Under the pieces are notes generated by a model. The model did not search any database, was not told the origin of the DNA, and worked only from the letters and a program-made list of their open reading frames with translations. The translations under genes and the position numbers were made by a program. DNA of 64,000 bases, from the NCBI GenBank assembly GCA_035708085.1, contig DASSTE010000035.1:10071-74070 (forward strand), read 5' to 3'. This DNA is from DASSBR01 sp035708085. GTDB taxonomy: Bacteria > Pseudomonadota > Gammaproteobacteria > Natronospirales > DASSBR01. Numbering within the stretch: the first letter of the stretch is position 1; each line of letters starts with the position of its first letter. Positions 35,076-43,606 of this stretch are shown here, piece by piece.

Positions 35076-36689
35076 TTACTGAAGGTGCAACAACAGGTTG
35101 GTCGCATTCGGCGTGCCCCAGCCCGTGGGATGATCCCAGAACGAGCCGGCGCTGAACGCGCCGTTGCTGCCGCTGGTTACGTCGAAGAAGTCCGTGCTGT
35201 AATTGCTGCCGGCATCGGCGTAAATCAACGGATTGGCATTGCCCTGCCGGGTTCCCGTCTGCGACACCTTGATCGCGAACAGGCCCGCCAGCTCCGGCGC
35301 GACGAAGCTGGTGCCGCCGTAGACGCTCCACTTGCCGCCAGACAGCACCGAATAGCCGGTCTGTGGATCGGCATCCATTGCAATGTCCGAACTCTGACGG
35401 TTACCGTCCTGCGGTACGTTGGTGCCGGTCTGCCATGACGGCTCCGCGAATACCTCGCTTTCGGCACCGCCGGTGCCGGACCAAGCGGTCTCGCTCTTGA
35501 TGCTGTTGTCGCTGTTGAGCGTGAGGCTGGTGCCGCCCGCGGCCGTCACATACGGATCCGACGACGGGAAATCGGCCATGTTCGTATCGCTGGTGGCATC
35601 CGACGAGCCGTTGTCGCCGGCCGCCGCAAACAGGCTGATGCCCTGCGCCGCCGCCTGCTGGAAGATGGCGTCGTCGGTCTGCATCGTCGCAGCCGGCGTC
35701 TCACCTTCATCCAGGCCCCAACTGGTCGTCATCACGTCCGCCCGATTGTCCTGCACCACCTGGTTGTAGACGTCGGTGAACGTAGTGAGATACGTGTCGG
35801 CCCCGACGTAAACCAGGATGTTCGCGCCCGGCGCCATGGCGCTGCTGCGCTCGATATCAATCGTGGTCTCGACACCGGTGCGATGAGTGCTGCCATCCAC
35901 CGGAATGGTTTCGACCGTGTGGCTGGGCAACCCGTACTGGCTCCAGAAACCGCTGATATCGCTGGACTTGAACGTCCGGGCAGTGGCAATGGCGATGGTC
36001 GCACCGGCACCATTGGCCGTTTGCGTGATCGACGGCCAGTTATAAGCCGTGGCAATCTGGCTGGGCGAATAGCCGGACGGAGCGGTCGTGCCGCCCCCAC
36101 TGCCCGGCGGACCCTTGCGCGGATTAGTGCGATGCATCGGCGTCAGCCGGGCGGCATCGGTCAGCCCGATGACCGACTGCACGTGCCCGGCAATCGCCGC
36201 CGGCAGCGTCGGATTCGCAGACGGAGCGAAGAACACCCGCCGGCCGTACTGGTAGTCGTTGATCTGGATGCCCAGTGCCCGCTCAATCACGCTCGTTTGC
36301 CCGCGGGCGTGCACCAGCAGGCGATTGGCAGACACATCCTTCACCTCGATGCCGTGCCGCGCCAGGAATTGGGCGACGGCATCGGCCTGGGCCTGGGTCG
36401 GCCCGAAGCGCTCGGTGAATTCCTCGGGGGTGAGGAAATGATGATAGATACGGCTCGCCGGATTCTGCACCTCGCTGAGGAACTGCTTGAGTTCCGCCGT
36501 GTTGCGGAGCTTGAGTCCGATCGCAATGTCGAGCATCGCGTTGGGGCTGTGAGCGCCGAGCAGGTGGGACTTACCGACGAGGGCCGGCACGTTGTGCGCG
36601 ACCGCCGCGCGGGGCGGGGCGGCAAACGCAGGCGCGCAAAGCGCCCCGGTGGCGACGGCCAACACCGCGCCTATTGTGGCTTTGTTCAT
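35076..36689 (-). CDS. Secreted sedolisin (S53, kumamolisin-type) serine-carboxyl peptidase
   Basis: 537 residues. Signal peptide (MNKATIGAVLAVATGALCAPAFA), S53 pro-domain (about 30-190; YHHFLTPEEFTERFGPT), then the catalytic domain. The catalytic Glu and Asp are in VETTIDIE (E-x3-D), the oxyanion Asp is in AAAGDNGS, and the nucleophile Ser is in GGTSFVAP. The C-terminal calcium site (FFDVTSGSNG, DHPTGWGTPN) is present. Active members are acid endopeptidases that self-cleave the pro-domain. It is monocistronic. Confidence 0.93.
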   Translation of the reverse strand: MNKATIGAVLAVATGALCAPAFAAPPRAAVAHNVPALVGKSHLLGAHSPNAMLDIAIGLKLRNTAELKQFLSEVQNPASRIYHHFLTPEEFTERFGPTQAQADAVAQFLARHGIEVKDVSANRLLVHARGQTSVIERALGIQINDYQYGRRVFFAPSANPTLPAAIAGHVQSVIGLTDAARLTPMHRTNPRKGPPGSGGGTTAPSGYSPSQIATAYNWPSITQTANGAGATIAIATARTFKSSDISGFWSQYGLPSHTVETIPVDGSTHRTGVETTIDIERSSAMAPGANILVYVGADTYLTTFTDVYNQVVQDNRADVMTTSWGLDEGETPAATMQTDDAIFQQAAAQGISLFAAAGDNGSSDATSDTNMADFPSSDPYVTAAGGTSLTLNSDNSIKSETAWSGTGGAESEVFAEPSWQTGTNVPQDGNRQSSDIAMDADPQTGYSVLSGGKWSVYGGTSFVAPELAGLFAIKVSQTGTRQGNANPLIYADAGSNYSTDFFDVTSGSNGAFSAGSFWDHPTGWGTPNATNLLLHLQ

Positions 36690-36844
36690 ATGACCCTCCT
36701 TTGGACTTGAACAAATCGACCGAACGGGGAATTACCCGATAGGCCGCCCGAAGGTATAACCGCCCGAAGCGGCAGCCACAATAAGGGAAGACACCAGAGA
36801 CGCCGGGGGAAACCCCGGCGCGAGGGCCGGGAGGCCCCTTAAAA

Positions 36845-37144
36845 TCAGGCGCGGCCGGAGAGCAGATCGTCCGGCGAATGGTAGTAGTCGCTTTCCTCGG
36901 CGAACCGGGTCACCAGCCGCTTGAGTTCGGCGAGCCGCCCTTCCGGCGTCGACAGCGGTGCGCAATCTTCGCAACGCGCGTCGCCGCAGGGTTTGTTGGC
37001 AAATAGCCAGTAATGCACGGCGCCGGCGAGCATGCCGTCGGCGATATCCCACAGGTCGGCTTCGGGATGCGAGTCGGCCATGCCATTGGCAAGTTCGACC
37101 GCTTCCTGGGCGGCTGAGTCGTAAAGATTGGGTAGCTGGTTCAT
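36845..37144 (-). CDS. Small conserved-looking protein with Cys cluster, unknown function
   Basis: 99 residues from MNQLPNLYDS. The longer start at 37195 is not supported. A helical N-terminal part (AQEAVELANGMADSHPEADLWDIADGMLAGAVHYWLFANKP) is followed by CGDARCEDC, which could bind a metal, and another helix. No signal peptide. I do not recognise the family. It lies between the sedolisin gene and the divergent oxidoreductase. Confidence 0.6.
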   Translation of the reverse strand: MNQLPNLYDSAAQEAVELANGMADSHPEADLWDIADGMLAGAVHYWLFANKPCGDARCEDCAPLSTPEGRLAELKRLVTRFAEESDYYHSPDDLLSGRA

Positions 37145-37254
37145 CACAGATGGATCGGTTCGACGCCCCATTATAGCGAATACCCCCCGGCACAAACCAT
37201 AGTTTTACGGCCTTCCACGTGGTTTTATTATGGGTTGAGGCAAGGAGGCCAAAT

Positions 37255-38766
37255 ATGGACACAAGATCAATCTGGCAGGCGCTGTCGCCGCCCGCCGAAT
37301 TTCCCGCGCTCGAAGAGGATATTGCCGTCGATGTCGCCATAGTCGGCGGCGGCATCACCGGCGTAACGACGGCGCTGCAACTCAGCCGCGCCGGGCAGCG
37401 TGTCGCGCTGGTCGAGGCGCACGAAATCGGCTGCAGCGCGACCGGCGGGTCGACCGGCAACCTTTACGCGACGGTCGACGAGCACCTGTTCCGCATCAAG
37501 GAAAAGTGGGACGCCGACACCGTGAAGAAGGTGGTCGAATCGCGCCGGAGCGCGATCGAGACGATCGGCAGGATTGTGCGCGAATACGGCATCGACTGCG
37601 GCTTTGGCGCGCGCGACTGGCATTTCTATGCGACCACCGGCGCATCGGCGGATGCGCGCGATGCGGTCGATCACGAATACGAGGTCGCGCGCGAAGCGGG
37701 CCTGGACGCAAGCCGCGTGGATCGGTTGCCGCTGCCGTTCGAGATCGACCGGGCCGTCCGGATCCCCGGCCAGGCGCAGCTCAACCCGCTCGCTTACGTG
37801 CGGGGGCTGGCACGCGGACTGGGCGACCGCTGCCGCATCTTCGAGCACACGCCGGCGACCGGCATCGATGCGAAGGCGGGCGCGGTGACGACGCCTCGCG
37901 GCACGATCAACGCGGATGCCATCGTGCTGGCGACGCACACGCCCAAGGGCGTCTACATGATGCAGACGGCGATGCAGCCGGCGCGCGAGTATGGCCTCGC
38001 GGCGCGCCTCAAGGGGAATGACTATCCCGAAGGCATTTTCTGGAGCGCCGATACGCCGAAGCACTCGATCCGTTCCTATCAGGCCGGCGGCGAGCGTTAC
38101 CTGATGGTAATCGGCCTCAAGCACCAGACAGGCAAGGTGCAGCACACCGCCGATTGTTATGAGCAGCTCGAAAGCTTCACGCGCAAACATTTCGGCATCG
38201 CCGACATCGCCTGGCACTGGTCGGCGCAGCATTACCGGTCCGGCGACATGCTGCCCTACATTGGCGAGAGCCCGCGCCACGAGAACCTGTATCTGGCCAC
38301 CGGCTTCGCCACCGACGGCCTCGTTTACGGCACGCTGGCGGCATCGATCATTACCGACGAAATCGTCGGCCGTGACAGTCGCTGGGGCGACCTCTACAAG
38401 CCCAGCCGGTTTACGCCCGGCAAATCCGCCAAGCAGTTTGTCAAGCAGAACCTGGAAGTGGTCGCCGAGCTGGCAAAGAAGGTGACCGCGGCGGACGCGG
38501 GCGACTGGCTGGATGAGGTGCAACCCGGCGAGGGCCGGCTGATCAAGACCAGCGGCAAGAAACTGGCGGTGTACCGCGACGAACAGGGTCAGGTGACGGT
38601 GCTCGGGGCGACGTGCACGCATCTCGGCTGCGACGTGCACTGGAACGATGCCGAGCGCACCTGGGACTGTCCATGTCATGGCAGCCGCTTTCGGCTCGAC
38701 GGCAGCGTAATCGAAGGCCCTGCAATCGAGCCACTCAAACCGCAGAAGATCAGCCCGTTTTCATAA
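37255..38766 (+). CDS. FAD-dependent oxidoreductase fused to a C-terminal Rieske domain
   Basis: 503 residues. AAGGAGG 6 nt upstream fixes the ATG at 37255; an earlier ATG at 37219 is rejected. The N-terminal FAD site VAIVGGGITGVTTALQLSRAG begins a DAO-type amine/amino-acid oxidase fold (about 20-390). The C-terminal Rieske [2Fe-2S] domain has both ligand boxes: C454-T-H456 and C472-P-C-H475. Electrons from an amine or amino-acid substrate would pass to the cluster. Related Bacillus YhfW has the same fusion. It converges with topoisomerase IB, the ends overlapping by 6 nt. Confidence 0.92.
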   Translation: MDTRSIWQALSPPAEFPALEEDIAVDVAIVGGGITGVTTALQLSRAGQRVALVEAHEIGCSATGGSTGNLYATVDEHLFRIKEKWDADTVKKVVESRRSAIETIGRIVREYGIDCGFGARDWHFYATTGASADARDAVDHEYEVAREAGLDASRVDRLPLPFEIDRAVRIPGQAQLNPLAYVRGLARGLGDRCRIFEHTPATGIDAKAGAVTTPRGTINADAIVLATHTPKGVYMMQTAMQPAREYGLAARLKGNDYPEGIFWSADTPKHSIRSYQAGGERYLMVIGLKHQTGKVQHTADCYEQLESFTRKHFGIADIAWHWSAQHYRSGDMLPYIGESPRHENLYLATGFATDGLVYGTLAASIITDEIVGRDSRWGDLYKPSRFTPGKSAKQFVKQNLEVVAELAKKVTAADAGDWLDEVQPGEGRLIKTSGKKLAVYRDEQGQVTVLGATCTHLGCDVHWNDAERTWDCPCHGSRFRLDGSVIEGPAIEPLKPQKISPFS

Positions 38767-39720
38767 ACTCTGCAGCAGTTTCAGCACCGCACGTTCGGCC
38801 GGGCTGGTGATGGCCTCGCCCGGCTCGACGCCGTTCATGAAGTCGCGCAGCGTGCATCCGTTCAGGTAACAGTCGATCACGCGTGGATCGATGTAGCTTC
38901 CCCTGGCAATCGCCGGCGTGTTGCCAAGTCGCGTCGCCACGGCGCGAATGGCTTTGCGCACGTTGGCTTCGGCCTGTTTTTTTGTCTCCGCGACGCCGAA
39001 GGCGTCCAACGCCAGCGCGGCCAATGACGTACCCGCCCAGGTGCGAAAGTCCTTGGCGCTGAAATCCTCGCCCATGATCTCGTGAATGTAGGCGTTGAGG
39101 TCGTCGCTCACCACAATGACCTTGTTGCCGTGCTCATCGAAGTATTTGAAGATTTCGCGCCCGGGAATGTGGTCGAGTTCGGCCACGATGCGCGCGAGGC
39201 GCTTGTCCTCGATGTGCTTTTCCTGCGCTTGGCCGCTCTTGCCGACGTAGCGAAAGATCAGCTCGTCGCCCTCGATGCTCAGGTGCTTGGAGCGCAGCGT
39301 CGTCAGGCCGTAGGACTCGTTTTCCTTCGCGTAGGCGGCGTTGCCGGGACGGAAATACGCCGTGTCGATCAGCCGCACCATGCAGGCGAGCACCTTCTCA
39401 CGGCTGTTGTCGTGGCGGGCGAGATGCTGCCCGGTGATGCGCCGCATCGTCGTCAGCTTCTGCGCGAAGCGGATGATGCGGTCGTATTTCTCGTGGTCGC
39501 GGGTCTCGCGCCACGCGGGGTTGTAGATGTACTGCTTGCGCCCGGCGGCGTCACGCCCGGTGGCGTGAATCTTCGCTTCCTTGTCCGGATCGATCTCCAC
39601 GTCCGTCCACGCCGGGGGAATCGCCAGTGACGCGATCCAGCGGCGCATCGCCCGGTCGCGAATGGTTTCGCCGTCGGCGCAGTACGTGAAGCCTTTGCCG
39701 CAGCGGCGGCGAGTGATCAT
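38761..39720 (-). CDS. Type IB DNA topoisomerase (poxvirus-like)
   Basis: 319 residues, typical of bacterial topoisomerase IB. Conserved catalytic parts are YGLTTLRSKH (first Arg), the KSGQAQEKHI loop (Lys), DFRTWAGT (second Arg) and the nucleophile Y276 in GSYIDPRVID. It relaxes positive and negative supercoils through a 3'-phosphotyrosine link without ATP. It is a single gene; such genes are patchily distributed and often transferred. Confidence 0.93.
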   Translation of the reverse strand: MITRRRCGKGFTYCADGETIRDRAMRRWIASLAIPPAWTDVEIDPDKEAKIHATGRDAAGRKQYIYNPAWRETRDHEKYDRIIRFAQKLTTMRRITGQHLARHDNSREKVLACMVRLIDTAYFRPGNAAYAKENESYGLTTLRSKHLSIEGDELIFRYVGKSGQAQEKHIEDKRLARIVAELDHIPGREIFKYFDEHGNKVIVVSDDLNAYIHEIMGEDFSAKDFRTWAGTSLAALALDAFGVAETKKQAEANVRKAIRAVATRLGNTPAIARGSYIDPRVIDCYLNGCTLRDFMNGVEPGEAITSPAERAVLKLLQSL

Positions 39721-39797
39721 GCGGCTCGTCCTTGAGTAAACACATTGAGAGAGTAGGGTTGAGGGGGAGTTGAATCAACTCCCCCTCGCCGACTCGA

Positions 39798-41732
39798 TTA
39801 CTTGCGCGGTGCGAGCACCTGCGACAGGTAATCCGGCTGACCCTTGATGCGCACGAGGTGCGCGTACTTCAGGCCGCCGTGATAGTCGATGCTGACGGTC
39901 TTGTAGTCGTTGAAGTTCGTGACCAGCAGCTTGATCGGCGCCTTGCCCGTCTTCGCCTCCTTCACGGCTTCCTTCAGCGCATCGGTGCTGAACTTCTTGC
40001 CGTTGACGCCCTGGATGACCATGCCTGGCGCCAGACCGGCCTTGAATGCCGGGCTGTTCCAAAGCACGTCGCGCATCTTGCCGTCGTGATCGACGTTGAT
40101 GCCCAGCGAGTACTCCAGATCAACGTAGTGGAAGCGTCCCTCGAACGCCTTGACGGCGTCGCTCGGCTTGTCGTTATAGACCAGCTTCCAGCCCTCGGCC
40201 TCGAACGCCTTCGACAGGTTGCCGTGGCCCATCAAACGCGACTCCAAGAAGTTCGCCCAGTCGTACTTCGCGATGTTGTTGAGCGACTTGACGATGTCGT
40301 CGAAGTTGTAGGTGTTGATGTCCCACGCACCGTTGTGCATGCCGAAGAACTCGCGCGCCCAGTTGTCGAGGCTGCGCTTGTTGTGCGTCAAGTCGCGGAT
40401 TTTGGCATCCACCGCCAGCCAGATGAGCTGACCGCCGGAATAGTAATCCTCGCTCATCTGGTAGTTGCGATACGGCAGCGGCGCACGCTGGGCGATCGTC
40501 GGGTCATTGGTCGTGTCGCGAATCGTGCGCCACTGCATGCCCGGACGACCGCGGTCGTAGCGCGCGCCGACGCTCGCCAGCCGCTCCATCGCCTGCTTCT
40601 TGCTCCACAGCCCCGAACGCGCGGCCATCACGAAGCCGTTGTACTGCGTGAAGCCCTCGTAGACCCACAGCAGGCGATCGCGCATCGGTACGTTGAAGTT
40701 GGGCGTCCAAAGACCGGCGGGGCGACGATACTTGCCGTCCCACGAGTGGTTGAACTCGTGCGCGAGCAGGTCGCGGCCGGCCCAGTTCTTCTTCCAGTTG
40801 GTGAAAGCATCAGGACGGAAGCTGTCCTCGCTGGAGCGGTGATGCTCCAGGCCGATGCCGCCCAGGTTGTCGCTGAGCGAAATCAGGAAGTCGTAATGGT
40901 TGTAGTGGTGCGCACCGTAGAGCTTGTACATCTGCTCCACGAGGTTGCGGTGCAACTCGATCTCGTGCTTGCTGATCTTCAGGTCCTTCGCCGCATCGGC
41001 GAACACGTCCAGGTGCACCGGCGCATCGGTGCCCTTCGGCGTGATGTTGATGCGCTTGTAGTACTTGCCGGCCAGCATCGGCGAATCGACCAGGTTCTCA
41101 AAGTCGATTGTCTTGAAGGTGACGTCGTTGCCGCTCTGGTGCGCAACTTCGAGCGCCGTGGCGAACTTGAAGTCCTTCGGCAGCGTCACGCTTGCCTGCA
41201 CGTTGATGTCACGGCCGTAATAGCCGGCGGGATACAGTGCCAGCTTGCTCCACTGCAGGCTGAGCATTTCCGGCGTCATCACCACGCGGCCCTGATCGTG
41301 GTTCTGCGGCGACAGAAACTTGAAATCGACGTCGAGCTTGCTCACGCCCTGCGGCACCTGGACCTGGAACGCGTAGACGTTCTCCGGCACGCGGATCCAG
41401 TGCAGTCGGTGGCCGTTGGCATAAATCATGACCCCGGCTACCTTGTCGATCGGGCCGCTCGGCTCGTGGTTGCCAGGAATCCACTGCGGATACAGCAGCG
41501 TGAATGTGCCGGCCTTGCTGACCGGAATCACCTCATGGATGCTGAATACGCGATGTGCCAGATCGGTGGCGTCGACGTGCAGTTGCATGGTGCCCGGATA
41601 GGGAATATCGCGCGGCGCCGGCACGTGGAACTTGCGCGGTACCGGCTGCGGCCCCGGACTCGCAAGCACGGGAGCGGCGCCGAGGCCCAGACCGGCAACG
41701 GCAAGAACGCAGGCAGTTAAAGCAGTCTTCAT
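39798..41732 (-). CDS. Secreted M61 glycyl aminopeptidase with PDZ domain
   Basis: 644 residues with a signal peptide (cleavage near PVLAS). The N-terminal beta domain (to about 260) is followed by the gluzincin catalytic domain with H325-E326-F-N-H329 and the third zinc ligand Glu in WVYEGFTQY. A C-terminal PDZ domain (about 540-620; APGMVIQGVNGKKF) completes the M61 layout. It releases N-terminal Gly or Ala from peptides in the periplasm or outside the cell. It stands alone, with short gaps on either side. Confidence 0.93.
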   Translation of the reverse strand: MKTALTACVLAVAGLGLGAAPVLASPGPQPVPRKFHVPAPRDIPYPGTMQLHVDATDLAHRVFSIHEVIPVSKAGTFTLLYPQWIPGNHEPSGPIDKVAGVMIYANGHRLHWIRVPENVYAFQVQVPQGVSKLDVDFKFLSPQNHDQGRVVMTPEMLSLQWSKLALYPAGYYGRDINVQASVTLPKDFKFATALEVAHQSGNDVTFKTIDFENLVDSPMLAGKYYKRINITPKGTDAPVHLDVFADAAKDLKISKHEIELHRNLVEQMYKLYGAHHYNHYDFLISLSDNLGGIGLEHHRSSEDSFRPDAFTNWKKNWAGRDLLAHEFNHSWDGKYRRPAGLWTPNFNVPMRDRLLWVYEGFTQYNGFVMAARSGLWSKKQAMERLASVGARYDRGRPGMQWRTIRDTTNDPTIAQRAPLPYRNYQMSEDYYSGGQLIWLAVDAKIRDLTHNKRSLDNWAREFFGMHNGAWDINTYNFDDIVKSLNNIAKYDWANFLESRLMGHGNLSKAFEAEGWKLVYNDKPSDAVKAFEGRFHYVDLEYSLGINVDHDGKMRDVLWNSPAFKAGLAPGMVIQGVNGKKFSTDALKEAVKEAKTGKAPIKLLVTNFNDYKTVSIDYHGGLKYAHLVRIKGQPDYLSQVLAPRK

Positions 41733-41859
41733 TTAAAGGTCTCCTGCTATTGGTATAAAGCGCCCGCGATCGCCGGCGCGGCGGAACATAGGGTTTCGCA
41801 GAGTACCAGACCGGAAAAACCCCGGCAAAGTTCCAAAATGGACTCTGTTTCGGCCGCGG

Positions 41860-43182
41860 CTATGCTTTATGCAGACTTCGATGCAGCCTGCCAATTTGCC
41901 GGATTCGCGCCGGTTCTACCCCCGCCTCCGCCGCAAACTCCGGCCAACGCGCCACGGCATCCGCCACCTGATCGATGAATTTTTTTGCACGCGGCAGGGT
42001 GATGCGGAAGCGATCGGCGACGGTCAGCAGGTCGTCGCGAGTGATGTTTTCGCGCTTGCCGTTGACGCTCATCTGGTGGCGGCTGGTCCATTGGCCGCTG
42101 GGGTTGTAGGCGAAGTTGAGATCGAACGCCGGTGACAGCGACCAGCGGCCGCGGCGGTCCATCAGGAAGGCGATGTTCTTGGTGTGGTCGTCCTGGTTGC
42201 GGGCGGCGACGTTGAAGACCATACGGCGGAACTGTTCTTCAATCGCATCCTTCCCGAGCTTCAGTCGCTCGATGACCTGGAACGCCTGCTCGTAGCCGTG
42301 GGCGCCCGCCTGGTTGAAGTCGAGGTGCGCGATGCCGGATAGCGACAGCATGTGCAGGCGGTCGCCGCTGTCGGTGCGGTCGAAACGCTTCGTCATGAAG
42401 TGGTGGCGACCGTTTTCAACCAGCAACCGGCACTCCATCATCCCGATACCGGCGGCGCGGGCCATGTGGTGGTACGCGTATTCAATCAGGCCGTAGTCCT
42501 GCGGGTCGGCGAGAATATCGCGATCGCGGTTGTGGGCGACGCCGTCGAATTTGAGCAGCCAATAGCCGAAGCCTGCTGGCGCGGGCACCTGCCCCGAACG
42601 CACTTCGTTGGTGTCCGGGTTCCAGGCGACGATGGCCTTGGCGCGCGCGCCGCCCGCGGAGACACCGACCTGCAGGATGTCGTTCATCGCCTGGCGGCGC
42701 TCGTCGCCGTCGTGACCGAGGTCGGCGTGGAAATGCTGTCGCTGGGTGAGGATGCGGCTCGCCAGTTCGACCAGATCGGCCACGTCGATTGGATGTGCGC
42801 CCTCGCGGCGGACGCGCGCCGGGTGAAATTCGAGCGCACCCATGGCGCGCGTGCCGATGTAAAGCAGCCGGTCGACCGGCGAAAAGTCGGCGGGGTCGCG
42901 GCCAGTGCGGGCGAGCCAGGCGTCGATGACGGCGTGGCCGAACTTGTCCGGCAGCGAGTCGGCTAAAAGGCCCGGCAGGCCGTGAAAGGACGCACGCGCC
43001 AGTTCCGGGAACTCGTAAATTGCAGGCCCGAGCGGCATTGTCAGCGGCGCGACCTGGATGCTGCTGCCGCGAAACGCGGGCGCATATTCGAATGCGCCGA
43101 GTTCGCGGTCCGGGTCCCAGCTCACGGCGCCGATCTGCGCGCCCCAGAGATGGACTTCGGCTACCGTTCCTCGTCGGGCCAT
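41860..43182 (-). CDS. HipA-family Ser/Thr kinase toxin
   Basis: 440 residues from MARRGTVAEV; GGAG at 5-nt spacing favours this ATG over the GTG at 43188. N-subdomain (AEVHLWGAQIGAVSWD), ATP/P-loop region VGVSAGGARAKAIVAW, catalytic loop ARNQDDHTKN and metal-binding SPAFDLNF are all present, so the kinase looks intact. HipA toxins phosphorylate glutamyl-tRNA synthetase or related targets and cause dormancy. The 5' end overlaps the antitoxin gene by 22 nt, as in hipBA operons. Confidence 0.92.
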   Translation of the reverse strand: MARRGTVAEVHLWGAQIGAVSWDPDRELGAFEYAPAFRGSSIQVAPLTMPLGPAIYEFPELARASFHGLPGLLADSLPDKFGHAVIDAWLARTGRDPADFSPVDRLLYIGTRAMGALEFHPARVRREGAHPIDVADLVELASRILTQRQHFHADLGHDGDERRQAMNDILQVGVSAGGARAKAIVAWNPDTNEVRSGQVPAPAGFGYWLLKFDGVAHNRDRDILADPQDYGLIEYAYHHMARAAGIGMMECRLLVENGRHHFMTKRFDRTDSGDRLHMLSLSGIAHLDFNQAGAHGYEQAFQVIERLKLGKDAIEEQFRRMVFNVAARNQDDHTKNIAFLMDRRGRWSLSPAFDLNFAYNPSGQWTSRHQMSVNGKRENITRDDLLTVADRFRITLPRAKKFIDQVADAVARWPEFAAEAGVEPARIRQIGRLHRSLHKA

Positions 43183-43508
43183 GTCCACTCCGGGGCGGGT
43201 TCGTCAGCGCCTTTGGCTTTGCGATAGCCACTGGCGCGTTCGCGCACGTGGCCACGGGCCTCGGCCAGCGCCATCGGGCTGACCCGGGCTTCCGGCACCA
43301 GCACTTCGAGGCGGTCGAGGAGATCGAGCGCGCGCAGGATGCGCACCAGGCTTTGAGTGTCGATGACGAGGCCGTTTTCGGCCTTGTAAATGGTGCGGCG
43401 GGCAACGCCGGCTTCGCGCGCCACTTCCGCCTGCGTCCGGTTGCGGTTGAGGCGATGGCGCGCGAGACGTTCCCCCAATGTTTTCAACGCCAGTTCGTCG
43501 CTTTCCAT
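43161..43508 (-). CDS. HipB-like antitoxin with helix-turn-helix
   Basis: 115 residues. XRE-type HTH at about 10-65 (LGERLARHRLNRNRTQAEVAREAGVARRTIYKAENG), then a helical part and a charged Pro/Trp-rich tail (DEPAPEWTWPDEER) that may contact the toxin. The gene precedes and overlaps hipA. HipB proteins bind the operon promoter and neutralise HipA. No operator palindrome was picked out upstream. Confidence 0.88.
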   Translation of the reverse strand: MESDELALKTLGERLARHRLNRNRTQAEVAREAGVARRTIYKAENGLVIDTQSLVRILRALDLLDRLEVLVPEARVSPMALAEARGHVRERASGYRKAKGADEPAPEWTWPDEER

Positions 43509-43606
43509 ACTGTGAGCGCGAGTGCGCCCTCTGCGAGCAAATCCGGGGTTAACGTATTCGATCGCGCGCGTAATGTCAATCTCGCCGCGGCCGCGGCGCT
43601 GGAGAG

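Noticed and set aside
39858..41720. 620-codon plus-strand open frame opposite the M61 peptidase
   Set aside because: Antisense shadow; the minus strand has HEFNH and the PDZ domain.
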